A program made the position numbers and the translations under genes. The notes beneath the pieces are model-generated. The model saw nothing but the letters and a program-made list of their open reading frames with translations. It searched no databases and was not told where the DNA came from. From Persicaria tinctoria (taxonomy: Eukaryota > Streptophyta > Magnoliopsida > Caryophyllales > Polygonaceae): a stretch of 64,000 nt of DNA. Location of the stretch: the NCBI GenBank assembly GCA_037127255.1, contig JBANSL010000009.1, positions 16,194,475 through 16,258,474 of the forward strand. The letters run 5' to 3'. Numbering within the stretch: position 1 is the first letter of the stretch; the number at the start of each line of letters is the position of its first letter. Below, piece by piece: positions 53,280 to 64,000 of this stretch.

Positions 53280-53394
53280 CGGTTTGGATCCGGTAGAGTT
53301 GCTAATAACTCTATTGGTAGAGTTGGGCTAATCCTATCCCTTCATTTACATCGATGGCTCTAATTTTTTTCAGCCTTTCAATTATTAAAAATTA
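53280..53394 (+). repeat. MULE left terminal inverted repeat (115 bp)
   Basis: Matches the reverse complement of 58696-58810 at every position I compared. The inner end is AATTATTAAAAATTA; sequence diverges immediately beyond it. Confidence 0.95.
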
Positions 53395-53620
53395 GGTTTG
53401 CATTATTTAAATTTTAATGGAAATAAAGATTGCCAAATCCAAATCTTTCCATTTACAAGATCTTCATCCTTGATCAAACGATCTTCTATCACCGTTAACG
53501 ATTTATCGTCAAAACTTGTACAGTTTTCTAAAGCTTCAGTCAGACATTTCAAACCTTGATTTGTTTGATGTCAATGTTGTTAAAAGTGTGTGAGTGAATC
53601 ACCATCTTCAATCAATTGTC

Positions 53621-56281
53621 ATGGAGAAGACATCAGTGAATTGGATTCCTCAAATAGGTATGGAGCTCGATTCAGTTGATGACGTTTGGAAGCTTTGGTT
53701 AGAATATGGAGGAAGAATGGGTTTTAATGTTCGTAAGCATTACGAGAACAAGAATAAGAGTGGAGTTGTCAGTTCAAGAAGATATGTTTGTGCAAAGGAG
53801 GGTCATCGGTTGATTGGTTATGGAAGCAGTTCAAGCGAACGTCCCCGAGCGGAAACGAGAACCGGTTGCAAAGCTCGCATCGGGATGCAACTGAATAAGG
53901 ATACAGGCAAATACATTATACACGACTTTGTATCTGAGCATAATCATGATCTCCATTCAGCACAAACCAGTCACTTGTTATCATCGCAGAGGAACATTTC
54001 AGAAGCCCAAGCAACTGAAATTGATTTAGCTGATGATTCTGGGGTCAAGCCTAAAGCAGCTCATGAGCTTATAGGCGCACACGTTGGTGGATCAAGTAAT
54101 CTAGGCTACACACACCGAGATCACAAAAATTACCTCCGAAGAAAGCGTCAGCGGAACTTGATGTATGGGGAAGCAGGAAGTTTATTGAGGTACTTTCATA
54201 TGCAAACTATAGAGAACCCATCATTTCAATATTCAATTCAGCTAGATAGTGATGAACAGATAACAAATATCTTTTGGGCTGATGCGAAGATGCTTATAGA
54301 TTATGCTTCATTTGGTGATGTGGTTGCTTTTGATACAACGTTTGGAACAAATAAGGAGCACAGACCTCTTGGTGTGTTTGTAGGCTTTAACCATTTCAGA
54401 GAAGTAGTTGTTTTTGGTGCCGCACTTCTATACGATGAAACTATTGAGTCTTTTAAGTGGTTGTTTGAAACTTTTGTAGCTACACATGATAATAAGCAAC
54501 CAAAGACAATTTTCACAGATCAAGATATTGCCATGGGAAAGGCCATTGATGAGGTTTTGTCGACAACTTTTCATGGATTATGTACATGGCACATAATGCA
54601 AAATGCGACCAAACATTTGATACATGATGGGTCGAATGTTCTTCAACATTTCAGAGCTTGTATGTATGACTATGATACGGAAGCTGAATTTGAAGAAGCT
54701 TTTACTGCATTGCGTGGGGAAGTTAAAAAATCTTCTTGGTTAGATAGTATTTATGCCATGAAGAGAAAGTGGGCACAATGTTACTTGATAAATGTTCTTT
54801 GTTTGGGGATGCGGAGCACACAACTAAGTGAGAGCTTGAATCGAGATTTGAAAGATTATCTACATTGCAACATGGATATAATGAGGTTCTTTAAACATTT
54901 TGAGCGGGTTGTTAGACAAAAGCGTGAGAATGAGATAAATTCAGAATTTGATTCTCGTGAAAAATTGCCCAGAATGAAGATGAAAAGGACACCATTGCTT
55001 CGACAAGTTGGCCAGGTGTACACTCCTAAAGTTTTTGAAGCCTTTCAAGATGAATATGATTGGTCAACAGCTGCCTACATCAAGCCACCTTCTGAATTTC
55101 AGCCAAGTGATGAGTATATAGTTGCAATTTCTAGTTTTGGTGATAATAAAGAAGCTGATGTGGAGTATAAAGTTCTGGGCGATCCTCTGACTCAAACAGT
55201 TTCATGTGATTGCAAGATGTTTGATAGATTGGGAATATTATGTTCTCATGCTCTAAAGGTTCTTGACGCAATGAACATTAAATTGCTTCCTGAAAAATAC
55301 ATTTTGAAACGATGGACTAAGGAAGCACGAAGTGGTGTTGTGCAAGATAATAGTGGGAGAGTTGTTGTTGAGGACCCTCAGTTGAATACTACACGAAGAT
55401 ATAGAGCTTTATGTCGGAAATTTGTCAATATAGCTTCTCGAGCTGCCAATTTTGATGATTCAACTATCTTTTTAGATAGTAAGTTGAATGTCGTTATTGA
55501 GGAGGTTGATAAGATGTTGTCAAGCATGCAAGTTCAAAGGAATGGAGCTGCTGTAACAGTTCCTGATCTGAATGTAAGTGTTCAACAGCTAGTTCCCCAA
55601 AATGCTACTTTGAAGAAAAAAGAGGGACGAAAAGGAGGGAGACGAATACAAGGTTGGAATGAGAAAATACATAAGAGGAAGAGGAAGAATGCAAATGATG
55701 CTACAGAAAATCAACCAACTGTGTTAAACCGGAAAAAGAAGCAACAAGCTCCCCACCAGCCGACGAAGGTTAGATACTTGTCATGCTGCTCATTACTTTA
55801 GGCTGAAATTACAAGAAGCATGTCATCTTATATTTCATGCATAGTTTAGTATGAATATTTTTCTATTATTAGAGGTAAAAACTCACGTTTATGTTCTCTT
55901 GTTACAAAGCAGGAAGGAAACAATCAAGCATTGTCTCACCAACTAAGTCAATCAGCCCAATACATTCCTCAAAGTCCTCAAATTTTTGGCAACGCATGCC
56001 AAAAGACAAGTGATAACAATTTTTCAAATCAGCCTTTGAGAAGTTCTCATAATAAATCTACTGATTTATTTAAGGTAAAGTGATGTCATTATGCATTATT
56101 TTATTTCATATAATTTCTCTATCTTAGTAAGAAACTTATAGTTTCGTCTACTTTTTTTTTATAGGATATGAATGCGGAGTTTATAAGTCCAAATCCTTGG
56201 ATATACTTTCAGAGTAGTTTAGATGGTAATCACTTACATCATCCTTCATCCGGGGAGTGGTCAAGAGGATTCCAACCTTGA
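53621..56281 (+). CDS. FAR1-type MULE transposase, three exons
   Basis: The ATG at 53621 is the first in-frame methionine. Exon 1 53621-55768, exon 2 55913-56074, exon 3 56165-56281, all joined in phase 0 by GT-AG introns of 144 and 90 bp; predicted protein 808 residues. Without splicing the frame ends at 55801. Domains: FAR1 DNA-binding zinc region, residues about 15-112, with C57, C83, H107 and H109. MULE transposase core, about 215-410, with Asp238 (FDTTFG), Asp300 (FTDQD), CTWH at 321-324 and Glu404 (QLSESLN). SWIM zinc finger at 529-543 (C-D-C ... C-S-H). A Lys/Arg-rich tail may be a nuclear signal. Host FRS/FHY3 light-signalling genes are domesticated relatives, but location between perfect TIRs marks this as a transposase, which cuts and pastes the element by binding its ends. 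Confidence 0.92.
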
Positions 56282-58695
56282 GACATTACAAAGCTAAGTG
56301 AGATCAAGAAGGAAATGAGGAATGCAGTCCATAAATTTGAAGAAGCTTACAAATATCTGCTATGGATTTTAAATTCATTTGAAACTTGATTTCTTTCTTT
56401 CTTTTGGTTGTAACTAGTTGAGATATAAACTCCGCATTAATCAACATTTAAAATTATTTATGATTATGAATAAAGTAGCCACAAACCTCCTCTTTGATTT
56501 ATTGTATGCGTGTCATCACATTTTTTTCATGCTCCCACTGTTCAGTTCATTTAGCTTGTTTTTCCTTTAACATCGACAATTCTGTATCAAGGTAGGTGAA
56601 TCTGTCTTTTGAGGCTTTATCTGTATAATTCACAAGTGACAGTGTTTCCATTTCAAGTTGCAAAACAGATCAATTTATTTCATCAAGAGTTGTAGGCTGA
56701 AGTAATCTCCATTTTCAGCTTAGCTGTTACCTTATCAGCCAGATCAATGGCGGAAACAAATTGACGTCTATTATTAGGAAACAGTCAATATGAGAAATAT
56801 ATATGTCTGTTGCACAGCTCTTAATTTACCTTTCAGCAATCTGCTATACAAATGCATAATTTAATTTTAGTGTTTTAAATCAAGATTAGATAGCAGCTGG
56901 TTTTGTTTGACATGTTTAATAGTTCATGAATTAGAGCATAACATGATTTTACAACTGGTTCTGTTTCTGATTTTTTTTTCCCAATTGATGTTCGTAGGTG
57001 TGTCTCTAGTGCATCTCTCTGATTTTCAGCATCTGAAGTTGATTATGATAGTTCACATTGTAATGATGGGGGTGGAAATATAATTTAGAATGATATGGAC
57101 TAAAAATTTAGATTGGAAACAAACTTTGTTGATATAACAGTTTCATATCATTATTCTTAATGAACAAAAAAATACAAATTACAATTCGCAACAACAGTGG
57201 TGCACACAACACCATCCAAGCAGGAATCACTAACCTAGATACATAAATCATATAGTAATGCCATATGACAAGTGACAAGAACACCACACTAATCAGTCTA
57301 AATTAAACATGCCACCTATTCAGTCTAAGAACTGTTTCAATTGACATATGGCTCAAACCCATGCATTGAAGCAACCCTTGGTTCATTTCCATCAGTTCTC
57401 CCAGCTTCTCTTCCTTTTCAGTCATAGAAATGTGTCCGTGGCAGTTGATTGGATAAGGATGGATAACTCATTGCTAATGGAGTCAACAATACTGAACACA
57501 TAAACCATCACATCTAGGTGCCTCATAGTCCTTTCTGAGACCCCTCAAAGTAGAGCTTTAGTGTTCCTCCCAACTCTAGTGTTGATTATCATAATTTTAA
57601 GAGGCATGCTCGACTTTGCGCATGTGAGATCACTAGACCTGAACTTGATCACATTGCCTGTTACACCACAGAGTTTATGTCCCAGAGTTTATGTCCCAGT
57701 TTTGCTGGAATCTAGGCTTGCAGAGCTTGATAAAGCAAGAAGTGCTCCACAGAGTGAGATACAAACAGCCAAGTCTTGAACCAATCAGAAGCTCATATAC
57801 TACTTTCACTGAAGCGGATGATGGATCTATACCTGATTTAGGGGAAAAGTTCAATCAGACAAGAGTAAACATCTTTCAAGGATAATGCAAAAGATGGTTT
57901 AGACCACGACTGTATAAAAAGCATTCGATTTAAACGGGAAAGAAACTTAAAATGCACAAAAGAATAGTCTCAGATTAATAAACAGATGATATTGTTAAAT
58001 TTAGTAGGCATGTCAATAAGGTACATACCCAAGGATGCAAGTATATAGCCAAAGAAAGGCATGTCTTTGAGATTGAGTTGCAGGCCATTACAGATTTACA
58101 GTTTTCCACAAACAGAGAAACATTTAAGAACATAACTCCACAGAGAAAATTGATTAAATCTATCCAGAATCCATCAAGCAAAAGCTAAGGACAGAATTAT
58201 TATACCAAATGCAGTGGAAATGAAAACAATTTCCACAGGAAAATAGCACAAAATTGCTTAACACATAATTGAAAGGGAAGAAGACCTAACGAAATTGATT
58301 AACCCCAATCACAATTGACAACATTGCCAAACACACAATTGAAAGGGAAGAAGACCTAATGATTGACACCAACAATAAAGATAAAACAAGCTAGAGATCC
58401 ATGATGCAAAGGCCTGCACACAAAGCAAAGCAATTCGACATGTGATCGAAAGAAACGGTTTTCGATTGATTGGGGATTCCAAGTTACGATATTGAGAAAG
58501 TACCAGTGGGTGGAGAAAGCCGAGAAACGAGTAGGTATAAAGGGCGATGGAAGCGACGACTGCGATCAATGGAAGCGACGACTGCGATCGATAGAAGCGG
58601 CCACTGCGTGTTCGCCGGAGACTACAGGATCTCAGTCGGGAATGGAATCGGGGTAGGAATTAGGTAGGATATTGGGATTTAAGTTTTTATTCTCT
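56282..58695. other. MULE right non-coding part
   Basis: 2.4 kb inside the MULE with no recognised ORF. It contains local duplications: an AATTGAAAGGGAAGAAGACC block at about 58270 and 58338, and a 22-bp tandem repeat around GGAAGCGACGACTGCGATC at 58549-58600. A minus-strand frame near 57440-57310 reads EEKLGELMEMNQGLLQCMGL, helical but unidentified. It could be regulatory DNA, a decayed second gene or captured host DNA. Confidence 0.45.
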
Positions 58696-58810
58696 TAATT
58701 TTTAATAATTGAAAGGCTGAAAAAAATTAGAGCCATCGATGTAAATGAAGGGATAGGATTAGCCCAACTCTACCAATAGAGTTATTAGCAACTCTACCGG
58801 ATCCAAACCG
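58696..58810 (-). repeat. MULE right terminal inverted repeat (115 bp)
   Basis: Reverse complement of 53280-53394 without visible differences, ending CCAAACCG. Confidence 0.95.
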
Positions 58811-58819
58811 GTGGAAGTG
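58811..58819 (+). other. 9-bp target site duplication, right
   Basis: GTGGAAGTG, identical to 53271-53279. Confidence 0.95.
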
Positions 58820-59112
58820 GGATGTGGGAGCCAACCGTTTCGAATTGGGAGCATGAATTGATAAGGGTCAAAGAAATGAACCGACCTAATTTGTGTCATG
58901 TGGAAGGGGAGTGAGATGTAATTTATGATTACACATTTGTTTTTAACATCACCTTCATTGAGTTGGCTTTTGATCTATAGCAAAATTGAAGCATGTGGGG
59001 GATAAACATACAGATTGATATAAAGAGCATATCTTGTAAAGTTTCTAATAGAAAATGAAATATATTCTAATTGTCAATTCTATTGCATATACTTAGTATA
59101 CTCCCTGTCACC
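58820..59112. other. Spacer, nothing recognised
   Basis: Continuation of the DNA into which the MULE inserted. No gene or repeat seen. Confidence 0.4.
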
Positions 59113-62100
59113 ACTAATGAGAAGCCAAATTACACGTGGTGACAATTCTCCTCATATATATGAATGGATAAGAACGTCATACACGCTGTAATCAAAATAA
59201 AAACAGGGTCATAGACACTGTCACCACTATAAAAACAAAGTCATAAACAATGTAATCAAAAGGAAAACCATATAGACGATGTAACCAAAATAAAAACATG
59301 GTCATAGACACTGTCACCACTATAAAAATAGGGTCATAGACACTGTAATCAAAGAAAAACCCTAGGACAAAGGGAATCACAAACACTATAGGGGCTAATG
59401 AAAGCGAAAATACATGTGATTACAGTTCTTCTCTAATTTATAATTTCTAGATTTCTATAGTATTTTTTTAAAGTAGTTTCACCACAATAAAAAAAAATTT
59501 AAAATGTAACTAATATTTTCATCATAATAAAAATAAAGTCATAGATACTGTCACCACTATAAAAACGTGGTTATAGACACTGTAATCAAAGGGAAATCAT
59601 ATGATAAGGGAAGCACAACCCCTATAGGGGCTAATGAGAAGCCAAAATACATGTGGTGACGGTTCTTCTCTAATATATGAATAGGTAAGAGGATAATAAA
59701 CGCTGTAAGCAAAATAAAAACTTTATAACAACAAAAGAAAACATTAATAGACACTGTAATGAAAAGGAAAACCCTATAGACGTTGTAACCAAAATAAAAA
59801 CAGCTTTATAGACACTGTCATCACTATGAAAAAAGGTTCATAGACACTGTAATCAAACGAAAAACCTAGGAAAAGGGAAGCACAAACCCTATAAGGGCTA
59901 ATGAGAAGCCAAAATACATGTGGTGACAGTTCTCCTCTATATATGAATGGTTAAGAGGATCATAGACGTTGTAAGCAAAATAAAAATAAGGTCATAGACA
60001 CTGTAACCACTATTAAAATAGGGTCATAGCACTGTAATCATAAGGAAAACCCTATAAACGTTGTAGCCAATATAAAAACGGCTTTATAGACATTGTCACC
60101 ACTATGAAAAAAGGGTCATAGACACTGTAATCAAAGGAAAATCCTAGGAAAAGGGAAGCACAAACCCTATAGGGGATAATGAGAAGCCAAAATAAATATG
60201 GTGATAGTTCTCCTCTAATATATGAATGGGTAAGAGGGTCGTAGACACTGTAATCAAAATAAAAACAGTGTCATAGCCACTGTCACCACTATAAAAACAA
60301 AGTCATAGACACTGTAATCAAAAGGAAAACCATATAAACGTTGTAACAAAAATAAAAACAGCTTTATAGACATTGTCGCTACTATGAAAAAAGGTTCATA
60401 GACACTGTAATCAAAAGGAAATCTTATCATAAAGGAAGAACAAACCATGTAAGGGCTAATGAGAAGCCAAAATATATGTGATGACAGTTCTCATCTAATA
60501 CATGAATGGGTAAGAGGGTCATGGACACTGTAATCAAAATAAAAACAGTGTCATAGCCACTGACACCACTATAAAAACAAAGCTATAGACACTGTAATAA
60601 AAAGGAAAACCCTATAGACGTTGTAGCAAAAATAAAAACAACTTTATAGACACTGTCACCACTATGAAAAAGTTTCATAGACACTGTAATCAAAGGAAAA
60701 CCCTAGGAAAAGAGAAGCATAAACCCTAAAGGGGCTAATGAGAAGCCAAAAGAACATGTGATGACATTTCTTCTCTAATTTCTAGTTTTTTAGATTTTTT
60801 TAAAGTAGTGTCACCACAATAAAAAAAAAAATTAAAAATGTAACTACTATTGTAACCACTATAAAAAAAATAAAGACATAGATACTGTCACCACTATAAA
60901 AACATGGTCATAGACACTGTAATCAAAAGGAAAACCCTATAGACGCAGTAACCAAAATAAAAACAGTTTTATAAACATTGTCAACACTATGAAAAAAAGG
61001 TTATAGACACTGTAATCAAAGGAAAATTCTAGAAAAAGAGAAGCACAAACCCTAAAGGGGCTAATGAGAAGCCGATATTCATGTGGTGACAGTTCTCCTC
61101 TAATATATGAATGGTTAAGATGGACATAAACGTTGTAATCAAAATCAATACAGAGTCATAGACACTGTAACCAAAGAAAACCTCAAGGACTAGGGAAGTG
61201 TAAACCCTATAGGAGCTAATGAGATGTCAAAATACATGTGATGACAATTTTTATCTAATTTATAAGTTATAGTTTTCTAGATTTTTTTTAAAGTAGTGTC
61301 ACCACAATAAAAAAAAATTAAAATTGTAACTATTGTTGTCATCATAATAAAAATAAAGCCACAGATACTGTCACCACTATAAAAAGATGGTCATAGATAC
61401 TGTAATCAAAATAAAAACAGTGTCATAACCACTGTCACCACTATAAAAACAAAGTCATAGACACTGTAATCAAAAGAAAACCTTATAGACGTTGTAACCA
61501 AAATAAAAACATCTTTATAGACACTGTCACCACTATGAAAAAAGGTTCATAGACACTGTAATCAAAGGAAAACCCTAGGAAAAGCGAAGCATAAACCCTA
61601 AAGGGGCTAATGAGAAGCCAAAAGAACATGTGATGTACATTATGGTTTAGGGTTTAGGGTTAAGTCTTTAGGGTTTAGGGCCAAGGCCCTAAACCCTAAA
61701 TCCTAAACCCTAAACCCTAAAATGTTAAGTACAGTACGTCGTTAAGAGATGATTACTGTCATCAAATGGAAAACCCTAGGACAAGGTAAGCACAAACCCT
61801 AAAGGGGCTAATGAGAAGCCAAAAGACATTAGGTGGACAGTTCTTCTTCAATATATGAATGGGTAAGAGGGTCATAGGCACTGTCACCACTATGAAAACA
61901 AGGTCATAGACACTGTAATCAAAATAAAAACAAATGAAAAAAGGGTCAAAGAGGGTCAAAGACACTGTAATCAAAGGAAAACCCTAAGACAAGGGAGATA
62001 CAAACCCTATAGGGGCTAATGAGAAGCCAAAATAAATGTGGTGACAATTCTCTTCTAATATATAAATAATTAAGAGGGGCAAAGACACTGTAATCAAAAT

Positions 62101-62380
62101 AAAAACAGGGTCATAGACACTGTAATCAAAATAAAAACAAGGTCGTAGACACTGTAATCAAAATAAAAACAAGGTCGTAGACACTGTAATCAAAATAAAA
62201 ACAGGGTATAGACACTGTAACCAAAATAAAAATAGGGTCATATACACTGTAACCAAAAGAAAACTCTTATCGTTGTCACCACCTCTGTAAGTGCTCACAC
62301 TGTCACCAACCCTTATTGATGTCACCACTCTTATCACTGTCATCACCCCTTATTGATGTCACTACTCTTACCAGTGGTAA
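59113..62380. repeat. Degenerate satellite-like array with two-level structure
   Basis: A marker block (GGGGCTAATGAGAAGCCAAAA followed by a TACATGTGGTGACAGTTCTC-type segment) occurs about twelve times, starting near 59118 and recurring near 59387, 59627, 59887, 60172, 60450, 60733, 61059, 61213, 61605, 61806 and 62012; spacing is mostly 200-330 bp. Between markers a shorter unit, TCATAGACACTGTAATCAAAA and its TGTCACCACTATAAAAACA variant, is repeated two to five times. Units differ by many substitutions and by length, so this is an old or poorly homogenised array. Minus-strand frames such as FIVVTVSMTLFLF recur only because the unit repeats. No protein is implied. Confidence 0.85.
61645..61722. 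repeat. Inverted telomere-type repeats (TTTAGGG / CCCTAAA)
   Basis: About four TTTAGGG-like units run rightward to 61680 and meet about four CCCTAAA-like units running to 61722, with a GGGCCAAGGCCC centre. The orientation, G-strand then C-strand, is that of two chromosome ends joined. A simple palindrome is also possible, since both flanks are the same array. Confidence 0.8.
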
Positions 62381-62689
62381 CAATTTGCGATCGAATAGTA
62401 AATATGATTGTTTAAATAAGTTGAATAAAATGCTATTATTTCCTCAAATTAGTCAAAGACATCACCTTCTTAATTAATATTATATTCCTATAATACAACT
62501 GATGACACACGTTCAATTAATAATGGATTAGTGGTGACGTTGGCTTTCAAAAAAAAATGGAGGTGTATTCCCTGTTGCTCAATGCCAATTATGCATCAAA
62601 TTTCCCAAATCCATTGACACGTTCATCTTACAGTAAGCTACTAATTATGGATCAAGTATACCAAATTTTCTCTTCAAACTCAATCGAAC

Positions 62690-63235
62690 GAGGGAATTTT
62701 CAGATTCAATAGGAGTCAATACGAGAGAGAGAAGAGAGGGATACAAAGGGGCAACTCGTCCAAATCGATCTTGGTGAAACCGACATCGGAAAGATTGGAA
62801 GCCATGCCGGTGACCATGGCCTCAATCATCCTGCAAGGACCGCACCAGGAAGCGGCGAAATCCACCACCGTCTACGAAACCAAGCAGATCAGGAGATCCG
62901 GCATCAATACCGCTAGAGGAGGATAGAGGCTCCTGTCCGGCCTCGTCGGCATCGAAGAGGACCAACATTGCGTTCGGTGTCCCAGGTGTGCTCACATATT
63001 GTCGCAGCCACGGGCTTGATTGATCTGGCGCAGGAACAGACACTTCGAGGTCGCCGCTAGCAACAAAAGAGGGAGGAGGAGCTCCGAGGTCTTGCAGCAA
63101 AGCTCCCGTCTGGCATCCGAGAGAGAGAGAGGAGCAGGTGAATTATCAGATCTGAAAAACGATAGTACAAAGAAAGAAAGGGGATTTAGACAAGGCAAGG
63201 GCAAAAGGGGTATTATGAAAATATTTTGACCATTT
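62690..63235 (-). other. GC-rich gene-derived block
   Basis: A GC-rich island containing the thioredoxin piece (see 62755-62872) and, upstream on the minus strand, a 92-codon frame (63100-62822) starting MLQDLGAPPPSFVASGDLEV with no recognised domain. The 92-codon frame is out of phase with the thioredoxin frame. GAGAGA-type low complexity occurs at 62722 and 63120. It looks like a pseudogene or captured chimeric fragment. Confidence 0.4.
62755..62872 (-). pseudogene. Thioredoxin h-like exon fragment
   Basis: The minus strand reads TVVDFAASWCGPCRMIEAMV, then MASNLSDVGFTKIDLDEL. The WCGPC redox centre is intact, and the order matches plant thioredoxin h, small cytosolic disulphide reductases. 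The frame stops just upstream (TAG before TVVDF) and runs out after DEL, where plant thioredoxin h genes often have an intron. Only about 40 residues are covered of a normal 115-130, so this is a fragment. Confidence 0.75.
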
Positions 63236-63541
63236 ACCAGCAAAGAAAAGCCTTTTGGCGGCCTTTGGACCAAATTACTTCTAGAATTTATTACTATCCA
63301 TTTTGAATACCGTACTATTCTACTAACTAGAAATATTATGATATTATTTGGAATTACTGAATTTTATATTATGATATGAAAGTGTTAATTAAATGTGCGT
63401 TGAATCGGATAGGTTTTTACGAGTTAAGGTTTTCTCTCACAATTCATCTCGGAAAATAAAGACAACTCAATAACCAAGTAGATGAGTATTAAGTTAGAGG
63501 ATTACATGTGCATCATTTCAAGTTATATATTTATGATAATA
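63236..63541. other. AT-rich spacer, nothing recognised
   Basis: Lies between the thioredoxin-bearing block and the putative Helitron end. No ORF or repeat end could be supported. Confidence 0.4.
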
Positions 63542-64000
63542 CTAGTGTAATACACGTGCCTTGAAGGCACGAGAGCTTGATCAATTTTAATTTGAACATC
63601 ATTTTATATATCTATATAACAATATATTAATATATACGTGTTTACAACAAAAATATGTATAAAATATTTTTTTATAATTTATAAATTAGTTGGAAAGAGA
63701 TACGATACAAATTTTGAAAAATGATTTAATAAGGTAAAGTAGTAATAATACTCAAACACACCACCTAATATAATTTTAAATAAATATATAATTATTATCA
63801 TTAGCATAGATCTAAAAAGTAAAATATAAGCTCCCGTACAAATATTAGAAAATCATAAGCACATGATTGTGTGAATAATTTTGAAGCTATGTAGATGTAC
63901 ATAACTTATTCATTATTTTCATGAGAAGGATGGTTAGAAAGAGAGAGAAATAAATAGTGAAAATAAAGTTAAGATGGTAAAAAAAAATCCTCAAAGGTAG
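63542..64000 (-). mobile_element. Probable Helitron 3' end, element extends beyond window
   Basis: Read on the minus strand, a hairpin CGTGCCTTCAAGGCACG (63571-63555) is followed 9 nt later by CTAG (63545-63542) and then a T. This matches the Helitron 3' end rule: GC-rich hairpin, about 10 nt, CTRR, insertion before T. The element would extend right past 64000. The visible 459 bp is AT-rich and non-coding, so rolling-circle proteins cannot be confirmed. Confidence 0.55.

Larger units (their letters stand above)
53280..58810 (+). mobile_element. Autonomous MULE (FAR1-type), apparently intact
   Basis: A 5531-bp element bounded by 115-bp terminal inverted repeats (53280-53394 and 58696-58810). 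These are identical by my reading, begin CGGTTTGGATCC, and are flanked by the perfect 9-bp duplication GTGGAAGTG. It carries a three-exon transposase without stops or frameshifts. Identical TIRs plus a perfect duplication imply a very recent insertion. The remaining 2.4 kb right part (56282-58695) is non-coding as far as I can see. All parts needed in cis for transposition appear present. Whether it is expressed cannot be judged from sequence. Confidence 0.93.

Noticed and set aside
53594..55801. Host FAR1/FRS light-signalling gene
   Set aside because: It lies between identical 115-bp TIRs with a 9-bp target duplication, so it is the element's transposase. The frame's first codon at 53594 is GTG; the first ATG is 53621.
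59192..62346. Hydrophobic minus-strand frames that look like membrane proteins
   Set aside because: Their repeated FIVVTVSMTLFLF pattern mirrors the repeat unit; frames break at each unit boundary.

Overview
This window is repeat-dominated nuclear DNA of a flowering plant, probably a eudicot. The signs are plant-type LTR retrotransposons primed by initiator tRNA-Met, a FAR1-type Mutator (MULE) element, plant-only gene families (Gnk2/DUF26 secreted protein, GH9 endoglucanase with CBM49, KIN-4-like kinesin), TTTAGGG telomere-type repeats, GT-AG introns and long TA/TC microsatellites. I see no clearly intact host gene. Almost everything is a mobile element or a broken gene fragment.

Layout. 1-6193: a non-autonomous LTR element on the minus strand (LARD-A), cut by the window edge, with 2.9 kb LTRs and a short interior carrying one unusual acidic coiled-coil ORF. 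6194-7798: right end of a CACTA-like DNA transposon. 8637-18332: a complete SIRE/Maximus-like Ty1/copia element on the plus strand with broken gag and pol and an env-like ORF after pol. 18512-24425: a cluster of decayed gene pieces, all on the minus strand: RNase H-like, Gnk2 secreted protein, GH9 class C endoglucanase, PP2C, KIN-4 kinesin and guanosine deaminase. 24426-29786: AT-rich DNA with nothing recognised apart from a possible non-coding exon.

29884-34314: two neighbouring elements of one family. They share a right-hand body (160-bp and 21-bp tandem repeats, G-rich tract, terminal repeat) but carry different GC-rich left-hand cargo; only one holds a tRNA-like segment. 34342-34783: a MITE, followed by a TC/TA microsatellite. 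35001-52217: a minus-strand Ty1/copia element (Copia-B), interrupted two codons before the end of pol by a second large non-coding LTR element (LARD-B, 36036-46705).

53280-58810: the best candidate for a live system, a MULE with identical 115-bp terminal inverted repeats, a perfect 9-bp target duplication and a three-exon FAR1-type transposase with no visible lesion. 59113-62380: a degenerate satellite-like array with an inverted telomere-type repeat inside. 62755-62872: a thioredoxin h fragment. 63542 to the right edge: probable 3' end of a Helitron.

The elements form a nested history: LARD-B lies inside Copia-B; the MULE and LARD-A look very recent; the SIRE element and Copia-B are older and defective. 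All coordinates, splice sites and LTR comparisons were read by eye. Family names rest on motif recognition, not on searches.
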